The notes under the pieces were generated by a model that did no database searches, was not told the DNA's origin, and saw only the letters and a program-made list of their open reading frames with translations. The translations under genes were made by a program, and so were the position numbers. Positions 48,112 to 62,905 of a DNA stretch of 64,000 nucleotides are shown here, in pieces; position 1 is the stretch's first letter; the number at the start of each line of letters is the position of its first letter. This stretch comes from Pleurotus djamor (Eukaryota; Basidiomycota; Agaricomycetes; Agaricales; Pleurotaceae), in NCBI GenBank assembly GCA_029747585.1, contig JAPEVF010000001.1:8864-72863 (forward strand). The letters are read 5' to 3'.

Positions 48112-48960
48112 ATGGAGTACGACTATTTCTCGATAGAGGCTATCCTGGCGGAGAACCAGAAGCTTCAATGTACGTTCAAATACGATATCCCGGATATGGG
48201 TCACTTGGGTGGGGGAAATGAACGAGACGTACGCGTTGTCATCGTCATTCCGCGTTAAGACAAGATGAAAGCTCATCGGCGTAGATCAAAATGCTCAGTA
48301 AACGACAAATCCCGCTTTGGTTGGCCTACACCATCATATATTCGTGTGTACCACTCTCATTCTGTTACTCTCATTCTGACAATCGCTGTATCGAAGGGAT
48401 TGGGCCGATCTCAGTATACCAACGCCGTTCAATGCCAAGGTGCGAAACGCGCTCAAGGCGGAACCTAGGAGTGTACGCCTCTCAAGTTTGGTAGGTGCGG
48501 GCGGGCTGTGGTATGGATTTGGCAAAGCGATCATGGATATGTAAGTCAATTCGCCCGCAAATTTTAAGCGCATCAAGACCTATTCTTTGATAGATTAGGC
48601 GACGAACAGGCAGAAGAGATGTCTGACACAATGACAAAGGTAGGGCATGGTATCTCATTCCTGTGCGATATTTACCACCCCCCCATCTTCGTAGGCTTTT
48701 CGCGGTCGACTGACGGAAATCATCGACCAGGCACAACATTTTGCTGCGTTGGGCTCTGTAGGAGCTGGCATCTCGAGTGGAGACGTCGCGCAACTTTTCC
48801 GAGAAGGACTTGATGGCACAGAGAGAGAACGTGAGTCACTTGCAGAGTCACTCTGAGCCAGAAAGTGCTTATAGGTTTGTCGACAGTGTTTGCCTTGGCG
48901 CAGGAGAGCACGAAGAGGTCGAAGACATGGTATGAAGAAAGCAACAAGGGGCGAAGATGA
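48112..48960 (+). CDS. PSF3: GINS complex subunit Psf3
   Basis: It starts MEYDYFSIEAILAENQKLQC then TFKYDIPDMGHLG, typical of Psf3. After an intron it continues IKMLSKRQIPLWLAYTIIY, then DWADLSIPTPFNAKVRNALK (GINS A-domain helices), SLVGAGGLWYGFGKAIM, LGDEQAEEMSDTMTK and AFRGRLTEIIDQAQHFAALG. It ends LAQESTKRSKTWYEESNKG. Psf3 is one of four GINS subunits; together they activate the CMG replicative helicase. Seven exons with clean GT-AG borders. It ends 8 bp from the Pkr1-like gene. Confidence 0.93.
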
Positions 48961-48968
48961 TGTACGTG

Positions 48969-49336
48969 TTATATGGATTTCTTTGGCTCGCTGCTTGCTT
49001 CGGCTTCATTGGGGGCTTTCTTCAATTCGTAGAGAAACCTGTGGAGTAGGGTGTGCACATTTTAATACGCCGCCGCGGTTAGGCACGAATGACTACTTGC
49101 CATTTGATGCTTGCCCACAGGGCGAACTCTACGCCTATGAGACCAAATATGTGGATGTTCCCGCGCGTAACGACTGCGAGGCCCGAGAGAGTAAGAAAGA
49201 GAGCGAGGAAAGCAAGGTCGAGGGCGAGCACAAACTTGGGCTCGAGTGCTGAGCCTGGCTTGAGAATTGCATCCATGTCAAGAAGTTTGAACTTTGCAGA
49301 GTCAGCTAGAATGGGCGCTTCTTTCCATTGGTGCAC
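48969..49336 (-). CDS. PKR1: Pkr1-like V-ATPase assembly protein
   Basis: Two exons joined by a GC-AG intron (donor TG|GCAAGT, acceptor CCACAG). The protein starts MHQWKEAPILADSAKFK, then DAILKPGSALEPKFVLAL. Two hydrophobic helices follow (DLAFLALFLTLSGLAVVTRG and HIFGLIGVEFALWASIKW). It continues FLYELKKAPNEAEASS across the splice, with a KKSI end. The pattern of PGS, two TM helices and SIKWF is that of Pkr1, an ER membrane protein needed for assembly of the V-ATPase Vo sector. The KKxx-like end would be an ER-retention signal. It lies 8 bp from the PSF3 stop, and its 5' end is 160 bp from the UBL gene. Confidence 0.82.
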
Positions 49337-49496
49337 GTCACACCAACGTCACACACACCTCGCATTCCGGCCTCATTCTTTGCTCATTCTTATCCCTTTC
49401 CCGTAGATATCGTTCCAGGGACTTCATCAACTCTTTGGGTAGAACCATCTCCGTGCTCCCTCAAGTCGTCAATTCGCGTCGTCGTGCACATCGTCA
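49337..49496. promoter_or_regulatory. 160-bp divergent promoter PKR1 / UBL membrane protein
   Basis: The start codons face away from each other across 160 bp. Both products are predicted ER membrane proteins, so shared control is plausible. No specific factor site recognised. Confidence 0.55.
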
Positions 49497-51400
49497 ATGG
49501 CCGCGACACCAGAAACCGTCAAGCTCCTTGTCGAGCTGCCATCGTATGCTTACTCATTCCACGTCGATGCACCTTTACACGGATCTGTACAAGATGTGAA
49601 GCGACTGGTGCAGGGCCTTTGCACGGGGAACCCCTCGATACAAGGCCAGCGAATCATTTGGAGGGGCAGAGCGCTGGGAGACGAAGAGAGGATCCAGGAC
49701 TTGTGGAAGGCGAGTCTATTATCCTTCTGTGCATTTGCTTGGCTACTGATGCTCCCGCTCAACCAGCCTTCTGACTCTCCTCATGTCGTTCTTTTGGCCG
49801 TGCATCCGTCAGCATGGACGTCTACTCCCCCCATTATTCCTGCTACCGCTGCTCCCGCACAACCACTCGGTGCCACTGCCACTCCTTCATCGTTCTCAAC
49901 ACCTGCTCCTCTGTCTTCATCGTCCAATCTCAACTTCATGTCTTCTCAGCAACCTCAACACCCCATGTCGTCTGCCCGTAGAACGCCGGCTCGGATGCCT
50001 CAAGGTCCTAGTCCTCAAGTTATCGAAACCATTCCTTATGTCATCTATCAGCATAAGAATGCTTTGATAACACTGGTAGGAGGTATCAGAGTGCCGCCAG
50101 ACCCTCAGGTCTCCAACTCTGGTCGGGCCAAGTCTATCGAGACCTTGAAAGAATGGGGGTATATCTGGCCCACTATCCTGGACGAAAACTACCCTGCCGG
50201 AGGTGCAGCCAACGATCCTCCTCTGTATGAAATCACAGAGATTCGGTAAGGCTGAGTTCATGTCGCCCTTTGAGATCATACTGAACTTCGGGTGTTTTAC
50301 TAAGGGACCGCTCGTATTTCCGACTCCTCCAGTCACATCCCAAACCGACTCCCTCACAAATACATGCCTTGAAAGTCTTGACTTACACATTCCCAATAGT
50401 AGTTCATTCAGCTTCCCGTACTACTGTCGCAACGCCCGTTTCCATGCCTCTGCGCCATGAAAACGGCGCTCCGATACGCATCCCACTGAACCGCGATCAG
50501 GTCCATCTGCCCCCGAATATTAACGAGCTCCTGCAACAACTAGGCCTCCCCCGCGTCCAGCTGCAACACGAAGCGAACGCTCGCCCCGTCAACCAACCGA
50601 ACGCTGCAGTGCGTAATGCTGTAGCTGCCGAACCACACATCCGACGCCTGCTCGTTCCCCTCTCGATGCTGCTCCTCCGAACGGCCTTACTCCTGTATTT
50701 CGTCGCGCCAATTCGGAAACCTGTGTTCGCAGCTTTGGTACTCATGTGGGTTCTGTATGAAGCCGGACAAGCCGTCCGGAATTGGTTTGGGCAAATCGGT
50801 CGCGCCCGAGCACCCGCTCAAGCGCAAGTACCAAATCCGGGAGCTGCTGTACCGGCGCAACCTGCTAATGGCGCAGCTAACGGGCCAGCTCCTGCACCTG
50901 GTCTCCAACAACCTGTCCCTCGGGCACCCGGCGCTGGCCCTCGTGCCCCACTGACCTTTGAACAACAAGTATCCTTCATCTTTGGCGCACTATCAAATGT
51001 CAACCTACAAACGGAAGATTACTTCCTCACCACGTCTGATGATCGTCAGGTTGTCCGACGGATCTCATTCTTGACCAAATTCACTACGTTCATTATCCTA
51101 TTCTTCGTAACTCTCCATCCTGCGGCTTGGAATAAGCGGCGAGCTGCGCTGAGGCAACGGGAGGGGCGGATACGGACGGAAGCTGCGATTCGCCGATCGG
51201 AGGAACGCGGTGTTACTGAACCTGGTGATGGTGAGGGAGAGGGAGAAGCAAGTGAACAGACGAGGGCGCACGTCGTGGAAAATCGAGCGTTCAATGAGCG
51301 TCGGAGGAAACTCGTCGAAGCACATGCGAGAAAACCGGAATGGATGAAAGAGTATATAACTCGAGTCGTAGCCGGTGATTGGGTTGATGAAGCGGATTGA
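49497..51400 (+). CDS. Ubiquitin-like-domain ER membrane protein, HERP/Usa1-like
   Basis: Three main exons. The N-terminal ubiquitin-like fold reads VKLLVELPSYAYSFHVDAPL, GSVQDVKRLVQGLC, GNPSIQGQRIIWRGRAL and DEERIQDLW. It has a Pro/Ser-rich linker with TPAPLSSSS. The second half has IRRLLVPLSMLLLRTALLLY and FAALVLMWVLYEAG (hydrophobic), then a Pro/Ala linker and a third helix TTFIILFFVTLHPAAW. The end is basic and helical (RRRKLVEAHARKPEWMKEYI). UBL plus membrane helices fits HERPUD/Usa1 proteins, scaffolds of the ER-associated degradation complex. Sequence is too divergent for a firm orthologue call. Confidence 0.75.
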
Positions 51401-51491
51401 GGAGGGTATCGTTCAGTCTTGACTATTACTACTGGCATGCATGTACGTTTACAATAAACAAGCAATCTGTGGAACTTAATTTATTCTCTGG

Positions 51492-53660
51492 TCATGCAAG
51501 CTGCTTCAGGACACCGTGGATATCTGGTCTGTCTACTGGTTCCAATGCCCAGCACATATTGAGAAGTGACCACAGCTTATCGTCTAAACCACGTTCAATC
51601 ACCCTTGCGTCCGTAGGTCTCTGTGGACGATCACCACGCGCTGACCGTATAACCACTTCCGTGGTATGCTTGATGTGGCTGAAAGGCTGCTTATGCGTCA
51701 TAACCTACGACAAATGAGGGTCTCCTGAATAGGGGGACGAAGAGGTAGACTTACCTCCAAGATCGTCATTGCCAATGCATAGATATCCGATCCAACAGAT
51801 AGTGTGCCTTGGCCGACGCAGACTTCGGGAGCAAACCAGCGGTAGGAGTCTGATACTCCGCGACTTTGGGTAAATGGGATGCCTGTTATGTCTTCCACGA
51901 TCTAAGTATGTGAGAGCGTCAAACGTGTACAGACAGGTGAATCGTTACGAAGAGGTGTAGACTGACCTGTGATAGACCGAAATCAGCTATGAGTGGCCGA
52001 CCAAAGTTATCAACAACGATGTTGTTCTGGAGGATACGTGTAGGTAATAAGAAGGGGACCATGGAAGGAGGGCTGTATTGACTCACCCCTTTGAGGTCGC
52101 CATGGACGATGGGTGGGCTCATGGAATGGAGGACTTTGACACCCTCAGTTATCCCTCGAATCAAGCGTTTATAGTCAACAGTGGCGTCGGTGCGTTTGAC
52201 ATAGTTGATGACTGATCCGTTCTTCATCCACGGGCTGACCATGTAACTATTCCTCGAGATTCAGACGATTCAACGACGGGTAGAGGGCGGGAAAGGCGTA
52301 CGGGTAAGGGCCATCGCTTTGACAGAATCCATAGAAAGGCAGAGTATGTTTTCCTTGGTCAATGCGATAGATGTCTCTCCAGATCTTGACTTCCCTGTCG
52401 AACCTCTGTTTGAACATTGACAAAGGTTAGCGTCCGCCTAGATCACTGGAGGATGTAGTGGAGGTAATACAGACCCTCAAGCTCTGGTCACTAGCATTTA
52501 CAGCACGGATAATTTTGATAGCGACCTTCTCTCTCTGCAGGTAGAGACCCTCGTATATATCCATAGCAGCAGAGCCGCTGACAGGATGGGTGCCAACTCG
52601 TTGGATTTCCCCAGAGTTGAGATTGAGGTCGGGTAGGAGTTGGCCAGATTGGATTTGGAGGTGATGGAGATTATTCGAAAGCCCGCTGAATGTGCGGTCG
52701 TGATCTTCGTTACTTTGTTTCATCATCTGCACGCGAGGTAATGGTCAGTGTCGGTGTCTGGCAAGAGGAACAGGTAATGAAAAGAAGAAGCACCTGCTGC
52801 ATCATTTGCATCAACCGCATGGTTAACTCCTTGTTCTCCGTGATGTCTTTCTGTGCTAGAGTTTGTCCATTTTGTATCTCCGAGAGGTAATCACAAATCT
52901 CGAGGTGATCCTGCTTGCTACTGATTTCAAATTGGTGCTGCCATTGGTGGATTTCCATATGCGATACGAGCTAGCGTAAGGAAGCGGAGGTTTGTTCAGA
53001 TGCTCTAGGATGAGGGCCCAACGCACATACCTGGAACTTCGCGACACAGTCAGAGATGTTTTCGTGACAACGCTCGATATCTTGTTTGATTTCGCGTTGT
53101 TGCGTGAACCCCTTGAATGTTCCAATCTTCGTCCATCCATCCATCTTTGTCTGGATATCAAGGAGACAGCTGGATCCCAAAACCCTTGAGTTATTTTGGG
53201 GATACGCGACGTGAATCGAGAAACACTGACTCTTCGACTGCATGGAGTGCATCTTCCATCTTTCCATGATTCTTCACCTTCTCGTAGCTGTCCTGGAAAG
53301 CCAGTAGCATAGTGTGACAGCGATCGCGAAGCTGTGCTGAGGCATGGCTAAACACCGTACATGGCGAACAGTAAGAAAGTCAGTCGGCTTGGGTTGTGAA
53401 ATGGTCAAGGCTGTATTACTCACCGGTTACTCGTGACATTTTCACAAAGTTGCACAATGCCGCACAAGAGTTCAACGGCACCTACGATCCCTGGAATGGG
53501 AGCGAAGTCGGCGGCGATCTGCGCTGCCGTTTTGCCTAGGGAGACCGCGAAATCACCTCGAGGACCCATGGATAATCGCGCGTAGTGGGGTTCAATTGCG
53601 AGGTATTGTCGTAGGGCATCGCATATATATAACAGAGCCTGACCAAGGCGCCTCACCTTG
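51492..53660 (-). CDS. TKL-type protein kinase with MLKL-like helical N-terminus
   Basis: The N-terminal exons give [20 protein letters not shown] then [17 protein letters not shown], helices typical of the MLKL_NTD/HeLo-like adaptor domain found in Agaricomycetes. A helical coiled region with many Gln and Glu follows (about 52780-53270). The kinase part has [14 protein letters not shown] (Lys), [47 protein letters not shown] (HGD for HRD), [10 protein letters not shown] (intact DFG), YRWFAPEV (APE) and a [18 protein letters not shown] end. The catalytic Lys, loop Asp and DFG are present, so it should be active. The 5' end is unclear: the frame runs on to about 53690 with no ATG, and an upstream exon is likely. 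Confidence 0.85.
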
Positions 53661-53817
53661 ATTGCGAGGCTGTACGGAGAACTCGGAGAATACAGCTCTC
53701 TTGATCAACTTTGGATCATCGTGGATGATCAGACATCTGTTGGGTCGTGTGAATGAATTCGGTAATTGCTTCCGTCTCGATTTCCAGGCAGTAACATAAG
53801 CGCAATAACTAAGTCAG

Positions 53818-55169
53818 TTATGCTGGATGGGGGACATCAAGAGTCCGTCCTTCCTTTGAACTCTGACGCGCCAACTCCACAATTTCTATAACAGCTGTAG
53901 CTTCCTCCCATTTGACATCAAGTTCCGAGCCATTGCGTATAGCTGAGGCGAGGTTTCGGAATAGATTGATATATGACCCAGGAGCCTCCGAAGGCCATCT
54001 ACAAATCGATGTCAGAACCGCACGCCGCCATACTTTGATGCTCAACTTACACAGACGCCGTCACATCACCATCGGCTTTCAAAGTCTCTACTGTGCCCCA
54101 GAGACTTTCAGGTTCGTGCCCGAAGCTCGAAGAGAATACCTCCGTCGATGGGTTAGTGAATGTCTTCAGTTGGTCTTCTTGCACGTCTACCCCGTATTTT
54201 ATATATGTACCCTGTGTCCCTCGGACTAGATATCGAAGTTGTTGGGACCGAACGGAGAGGATGTGTGCACGTAAAATCACTGTCATGGGGTGAGGAAGCG
54301 CAGATCCAGCTGGGTATTGCATATAGATTGTAAACTGGTGGTCGTTAGAGCTGTCGTGAGAGCGAACAGAAAGGGAGAAAACACACAGTATCATCTATAT
54401 CGGGATGGCCTATCCCTCGAGTATTTTGAACGAACGCTGTCAATTTCGCCGGACGACCAAAGAGAACAAGTGTCTGGTCGATAATATGAGTGCCCAAGTC
54501 ATATAGTTGACCGTTGGCTGGAAGGGGATGATCCTTCCAGGTCCCTTTGAGGGTATTTCTATAGCGATCGTAGCTTGGGGATGTGTTCATCAGGGACACA
54601 CAACTCTCAACGAAATCTCATCACTTACTGTGATTCAAACTCAACGATCGTCCCAAGCGAACGAGGGTCAGATGTTGGTAAATCAATGAGTTTCTTCAAT
54701 GCGAGAAAATCTGCGTCCCATCGTCGATTTTGGAATGCATATAGAATCAATCCTTTAGACTTGGCCAGTACCCCCAGTTCCTTGGCTTGTTCGGACGTCG
54801 CTGTCACAGGCTTGTCCACAAGGGCTGAGATATTCGAGTTCAGAAAGAGCCAAGGTGATTGATAAGCCGTATGAATTTACCGTGCTTCCCACTCTCCAGT
54901 ATTCTCTTCGCAAACTCGTAGTGAGTATGGTTCGGGGTGCCCACGATGACGAGCTCTATCTCGGGATCGGCAAGAACATCATCCAAGGACCTGTGTATCT
55001 TGGGTGAGACACCGAATTTCTCGTGCACTTTTCCACCTGGAGTAGTGGGATTACGCTCGAGGACGGAATGAAGCGTAAACAGATCTGGTAGGGCGAGGAG
55101 GAAAGGCACATGGAAGGTTAAACCAGCCAGCCCGACACCGAGAACACAGGTTCTTATGGGCGCCGTCAT
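53818..55169 (-). CDS. Gfo/Idh/MocA family NAD(P) oxidoreductase
   Basis: It starts MTAPIRTCVLGVGLAGLTFH, a Rossmann fold with GxGxxG-like GVGLAG. Then come SLDDVLADPEIELVIVGTPN, HYEFAKRILESGKH, VDKPVTATSEQAKEL (the EKP-like VDKP), YAFQNRRWDADFLALKKL, TWKDHPLPANGQLYDLGTHI with the His of the family C-terminal domain, and RGTQGTYIKYGVDVQEDQL. The end is EIVELARQSSKEG. The family covers many sugar dehydrogenases; substrate cannot be told. There are about six exons. It lies head-to-head with the GH9 gene across a 553-bp spacer. Confidence 0.88.
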
Positions 55170-58050
<2,881 letters not shown>

Positions 58051-58112
58051 GTTGTACATGAACTACACGCCTTTATTACAACTGATACGTCTGCTGATAC
58101 TCGGGCTCGTGC

Positions 58113-61100
58113 CTAATATACCTGGAATTGATGTTAATGACTTCTTTCGTGGTGCAAAGGAAGAATAAGCTTACCTCAAGAACGTAGCGCTCCTCCTCCT
58201 TCAAGCTTTCCAAGTATTCGCCCGCATCAGTCTCCGTCATGCCGTTGTACTTAACCAGCGCGCCAACCAACGCGTTATAAACGTCGGGAACAGGCCACGT
58301 AGGTCCGCAAAGATAGAATGCCCCATCATCTTCTTTCAGCATCCGCGCAAGCGCTTCCGCGTCTTCAAGCATCTTATGTTGGATGTAAACCTTCCTTGCA
58401 CCATCGCGAGAAAATGCCAGTCCAGCTTTAGTGATAGTACCATCCAGGATGTAGGCTTCGATTTCCTCTCCGTAGAGGTATTCTTGGGATTGATGGCGTG
58501 AACCAAAGTAGTAATATATCGGGCCGACCTTCTCGCCTTGTTGGGCCAACCAAGCGCGATACTGGAGGAAGGCACGGAATGGTGCAGCTCCAGTACCAAG
58601 CCCTGCCATGATGATGGGCTGAAGGTTGTTCGGAGGGAGCTAGGGGGAGTGATTAGTCAAGGAAATGCATAAATAGAAAGCTGAACGGCCTACCTTCATC
58701 ACACTTGGCTTGATCGAAACGGTGACCTTCTGGCCTATCTTGAGGTCGGAAAGGTATCGCGTGCATTGACCATAACGAGGAGTCCCTATAGCAACGTCCA
58801 GACCATGTACAGGAAGAAAAATGATGATGCTCACCGTTAGGTGTGACCCAGTCGACAGTTACCACAAGCAAGTCAACTCGGTTTCCGACAACGGCCTGTG
58901 CACTGGCTATACTGTAATGGCGAGGCTTGATGTCACCGATGAGTGTGCACAAGATCTCGATGCTAGGACGAGCGCTGGGGTAGGTCTTCAGTACATCGAT
59001 GAAATGCACTGTATCCTTCTCCGATAGCTTCTTGTAGGTAGATGAACCCTCGGGGGAACCGATGAACTGCAGCGCGTGCTTGTCGACCGAATTTGTTGCG
59101 TAAGGCGCGAGCTCGGAATAAAACGATTTTGCGGGGTGACCAAAGATATCGATCTGCTGCTGAAGTGCTTGGAAGATCGTGCGAGTGTGCATCTTGGTGC
59201 CTTCGCTCGAGGGTAAGGGGATGGTAATGAGGCGGTCGGGGTCAACCCCGTACCAGGCGCAGAAGTCAAGGACCTCCTGAGCATCGTTCCACCCGTGCAC
59301 CCCAAGAGCTTCGCCGATCGCATACTTGAGACCAGTTCCAGATGTGTCAAACTCGAGATGGAAGACGTTACGGTCGTACTCCAAGGGTGTAAGTCGACGA
59401 TTGACTGTGCATGTGACGAGATACGTGCGTTCTGGTAGTTCTGGACGAAGAGCGGGGTTCTGGGGAAACTCCTCGTCGAGCGCGGGAGGAGAAGGCGGCT
59501 TGTATACGTCCGGGAATATGAGATGCCTCGCTGCGCCGTGCCAAGTCTCGATCCGAGAACTGATGGTTTCTTCAGTCTCGACCTCAGCAACAATCGCATT
59601 CACAACAACATCTTTCAACGGGGCTGTGGTTTCTTCTTCAGTGGGGGTAATGGTCACTTCTTCCAAACCAGACCAAGCAAGCGATGTGAATGTCGACAAG
59701 GGGACACCATGGATCTCATCATTGAACACGGTGGCCGCCAACTTGCGGACCAATGCTTCATCGGCGGCTTTACCAAGGTAGAGTCGAAGGAAGGCGAGGT
59801 AAACGAGAATGTTCTGCTTCGTGTCATTGGCGATACCGGAGGGTTTAATGTCATCGGCAAGGCTTTTCGCATTAAATAAGAAAATGCGAAGGTTGCGAGA
59901 AGAGACTATACTGAGAGTCTCTGCAGGAAGGCTTGAGCTAAGCTCCGCCGCAGTCCAAGGGGACACGAGTAGAATGACTGATTCCGGTTTGGCGTATTTA
60001 GCCAAGGAATGGGTCTTGAGGATCGAATGGTCCAATATAGCAGTGAAGTCCGCTGCGCCCTCGCTGGTACCGTCAAGGGGCATAGCAACAGGTACAGGCA
60101 GCGAGGCATCCACCCCCGCGTCGGGCGTCAGGACGATACGATCGATTGAGATGCCACCTGGTTTAGAAAGCATATCATGATCGGTGAGCAGATGTGTGGC
60201 GATATTTTGGGTTTTGAAGAAGAGATCTTTGATGAGGCTGCTGAACGAGCCAAAAAATGATCTCGGGGAATTGAATACCACCAACTTCTTTGCTTGGGAA
60301 GAGGCGAGTTCAGGCAAGGGGGTAGCTTTGCGAAGGGCAAAGAAAGCGATGAAAGCGAGGAATTCGTCCTTCTTCGAGAGATAAGTCTGGATTTGAGTGG
60401 TGGTCAATGATTGGGACAGGACGGTAGGGGACTTGGGACTATTCAACAAGGAGCCCAGGACCTCGGCAAACAGGAAACCGCGTAAACCTGGTGAAGAAAC
60501 TTCATCTAGAACGTGGACTTTCTGCGCTGTTGAAGGAAGCAAGTCGACGAAGGCAGCATCGTTCCACGGGCGAGGAACCTTGACAACGACAAGGCCTAAG
60601 CCAGGAATTTGATCGACGTATGCTTTCGCGACTTGAGAAAGTGGGCTGTTCAGCATTACAAGGACATCGCGAGCATTGCAATCCCCGTGGTACTGAAAAG
60701 ATATAGCACCCAGTGATTTTGCTTCGTCGACAATCACAGGAGGATTTGGGGCAACAATGGAGTGCCCAACTTCACGAGCGGTAGCATACTGATCGAATAG
60801 GTGGATCACATGCTTGTCTTTCATACTGTAGGAAAGGGCAGCAAAGTCGACAGACTCTTGAGGGGACGCTGAGACAAGAACAATAGTATCCTTGGGCAAC
60901 AGCTGAAGGACAGTGGAAAGTGGTGCAAACGACGACGATAGGGCATAATTATTGCCCGTGGTCACGACAGAGGGTACCTGTAGAATCAAACGACTGTCCA
61001 AATGGGCAGGCGGAAGTTTGGCCAATGAAGGAGCCATTGCAGCGAGTCCGGTAAGCGTTGTATAGGCCGTAAGAACCGCACCGCCTATTCCCTGATGACT

Positions 61101-61376
61101 TGTTCCCTCTGAAAGCCGCCCCACCAAGTTGAGCCCTGCTCCCGGACGTGCCTGTAAATGGACGACAGGTGCGGTGCCTTTGGAGCCCGTCGCCATCTGT
61201 GCTGTGAGAAGGCCGAAGCCAGACTGTTCTGCCAGGTCATAGATGTAGACCACTGAGGATGACGATCGTCTGGAAGAGAGCCATTCTATGATATGGGACG
61301 CAGGAATGTGGGGGTTTTCGAAGAGATTCTGCTCACGCCAAGCGTTGGGCGCAGAGTCTGGTACGAGGGCGACCAT
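58113..61376 (-). CDS. MET10: Sulfite reductase flavoprotein (alpha) subunit
   Basis: It passes electrons from NADPH through FAD/FMN to the sulfite reductase haem subunit in methionine and cysteine synthesis. A very long first exon carries the N-terminal PFOR/flavodoxin-like halves (GISIDRIVLTPDAG, LILQVPSVVTTGN). The FAD-binding part has ERTYLVTCTVNRRLTPLEYD, YAIGEALGVHG, LCTLIGDIKPRHYSIAS and VTVDWVTPN. Later exons have VTVSIKPSVMKLP, IIMAGLGTGAAPFRAFLQ, PIYYYFGSRHQSQEYLYG, GAFYLCGPTWPVPDV and RYVLEVY at the end. The RHYSIAS motif binds FAD; GLGTGAAPFR and the YLCGP strand bind NADPH. About 1,000 residues, normal for the family. Confidence 0.95.
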
Positions 61377-61598
61377 GGTTTGTGAGAGGAACACAAGTGA
61401 CGGAGAGGCGACATAGACTTTTATTTAGAGATATGTTATAGCCGATTGATGATGAGTGAGAGCAAGTCGTGCAATTCGTGCTCACAATCACGTCTTGGCC
61501 GTGCCGATCGCGTGACAAGAAGCCCCTTTTCGACATCGGAGAAAGGTTGCATTTGCAAGGGTCTAAATACAGTAGCCACTATCACAAAGCACGGTGCG
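61377..61598. other. Intergenic between MET10 start and FUR1 stop
   Basis: Just over 200 bp. It holds the MET10 promoter; no clear TCACGTG (Cbf1/Met4-type) site was seen. No other gene. Confidence 0.5.
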
Positions 61599-62687
61599 TT
61601 ACGGACGGATAGTATTGAAAAGGCGATCACCCTGCAAAAGGAGATTAGCTGAGTGCAAATATGGAGAAATGAAGCGTCGCACAGCGTCACCCAAACCAGG
61701 CTGAATCAGACCATTGCTAGTTAGAGTCTCATCTACTCCAGCAACCCATATCTAAGTATTGCCCGTGAGTACCAAGGACTTGTTCAGTCAAGGCCTCCCT
61801 CACCTGGAGATCTGGATGTTGCTTGTGGACCTCCGCCAATCCATCCTTCGAGCCGAGGACACACAGTAATTTAATGTGTTCGACTAACGAACATATCAGC
61901 ATTGATCAGATGCTAGCCCGAGAGGTTTAGGAAGTTAAATCAAACATACCTGGAACGCCCCAGTCCAGAATCATTGACAAGGCTGCTAGGGCAGTACCAC
62001 CAGTTGCGATAAGGGGATCAAGGATGAAAACACGTTCAACTGTAGGATTCTTGGGGAGCTTGGAGTAATCTAAGCAACGGCACATAGTAAGAGGTCAAAC
62101 AAGTCTAGAATTTGACGTAAGTTATTCACATTCGACAGGCTGGAGGGACACCTTTTCTCGGAACAAACCAAGATGGTAGACTTGCGCGTCTCTAAGAGCT
62201 GCCATCAGGACGCGTCAATAAGATATCATCGCTGGATGAACAGACGGGAATATCTTCAACTGTATTAGAAGTTCGTCAGCTAAGTGGAAACTCGACGAAA
62301 CTTGATTTAGCGCACCATCGCGTCGGTCATTCCGAGACCCGCGCGGAGGATCGGAGCCAGGCCAATCTTAGGCCCAACAACAGTACCCTCGAACGAGCTA
62401 ATTGGGCTCTCCTACGACGATGATGCTCAGAAAGTTACACCAGTTGGATGGATTCGTCACGACTCACTCCTTGGACGATTTTGACCGGGATATCTCGAGT
62501 GGCTTCATATCCTACAGCGCGGCTGATACTTTCGACAGTCTAAGTCGAGGTTACTGTTCCGATAGCGTCTTCCAGAACCGCGCCAACCCACCTCGCGAAA
62601 AACCTTGGGCGAGGTATCCTTGTCTCTCAACTTCGTAAGCTCAACGCCGACTACTGGGTGGGAAACAATATGAAGGTTCTGAGACAT
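61599..62687 (-). CDS. FUR1: Uracil phosphoribosyltransferase
   Basis: Salvage enzyme that joins uracil to PRPP. It starts MSQNLHIVSHPVVGVELTKL, then TVESISRAVGYEATRDIPVK after an intron. Next come SFEGTVVGPKIGLAPILRAG, GMTDAM, and RVFILDPLIATGGTALAAL (the PRPP loop). Then SMILDWGVP, HIKLLCVLGSKDGLAEVHKQ and IWVAGVDETLTSNG. The end GLIQPGLGDAGDRLFNTIRP spans the last intron (donor GTGCGA, acceptor TTTTGCAG). The GDRLF end is diagnostic. Roughly seven exons; borders agree with the family. Confidence 0.94.
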
Positions 62688-62905
62688 CGTACGAGCTAAC
62701 AGATGCGAGGGGCTTAGAAGAGATGGTGGAGATAAGCCAGATTGATTGAGCTCTGGTCAAGCAGTGAGGCGGTTGGCCGCATTGAAGGAGCATGTACGAT
62801 CAGGTTTGCGTATAGGGGTGTCAATCGTCCACAATATCACCACACAATATGCTGTCAAGCGTGAAAATTCATGGCTGGATGCTCAATATTTTGGTCATCG
62901 ACCAA

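Noticed and set aside
53818..54045. Minus-strand frame starting MSIKVWRRAVLT as a gene of its own
   Set aside because: Its end (EIVELARQSSKEG) continues the oxidoreductase, so it is the last exon of that gene.
58988..59599. Second long minus-strand frame inside MET10
   Set aside because: It overlaps the conserved MET10 frame in a different phase and has no family resemblance.
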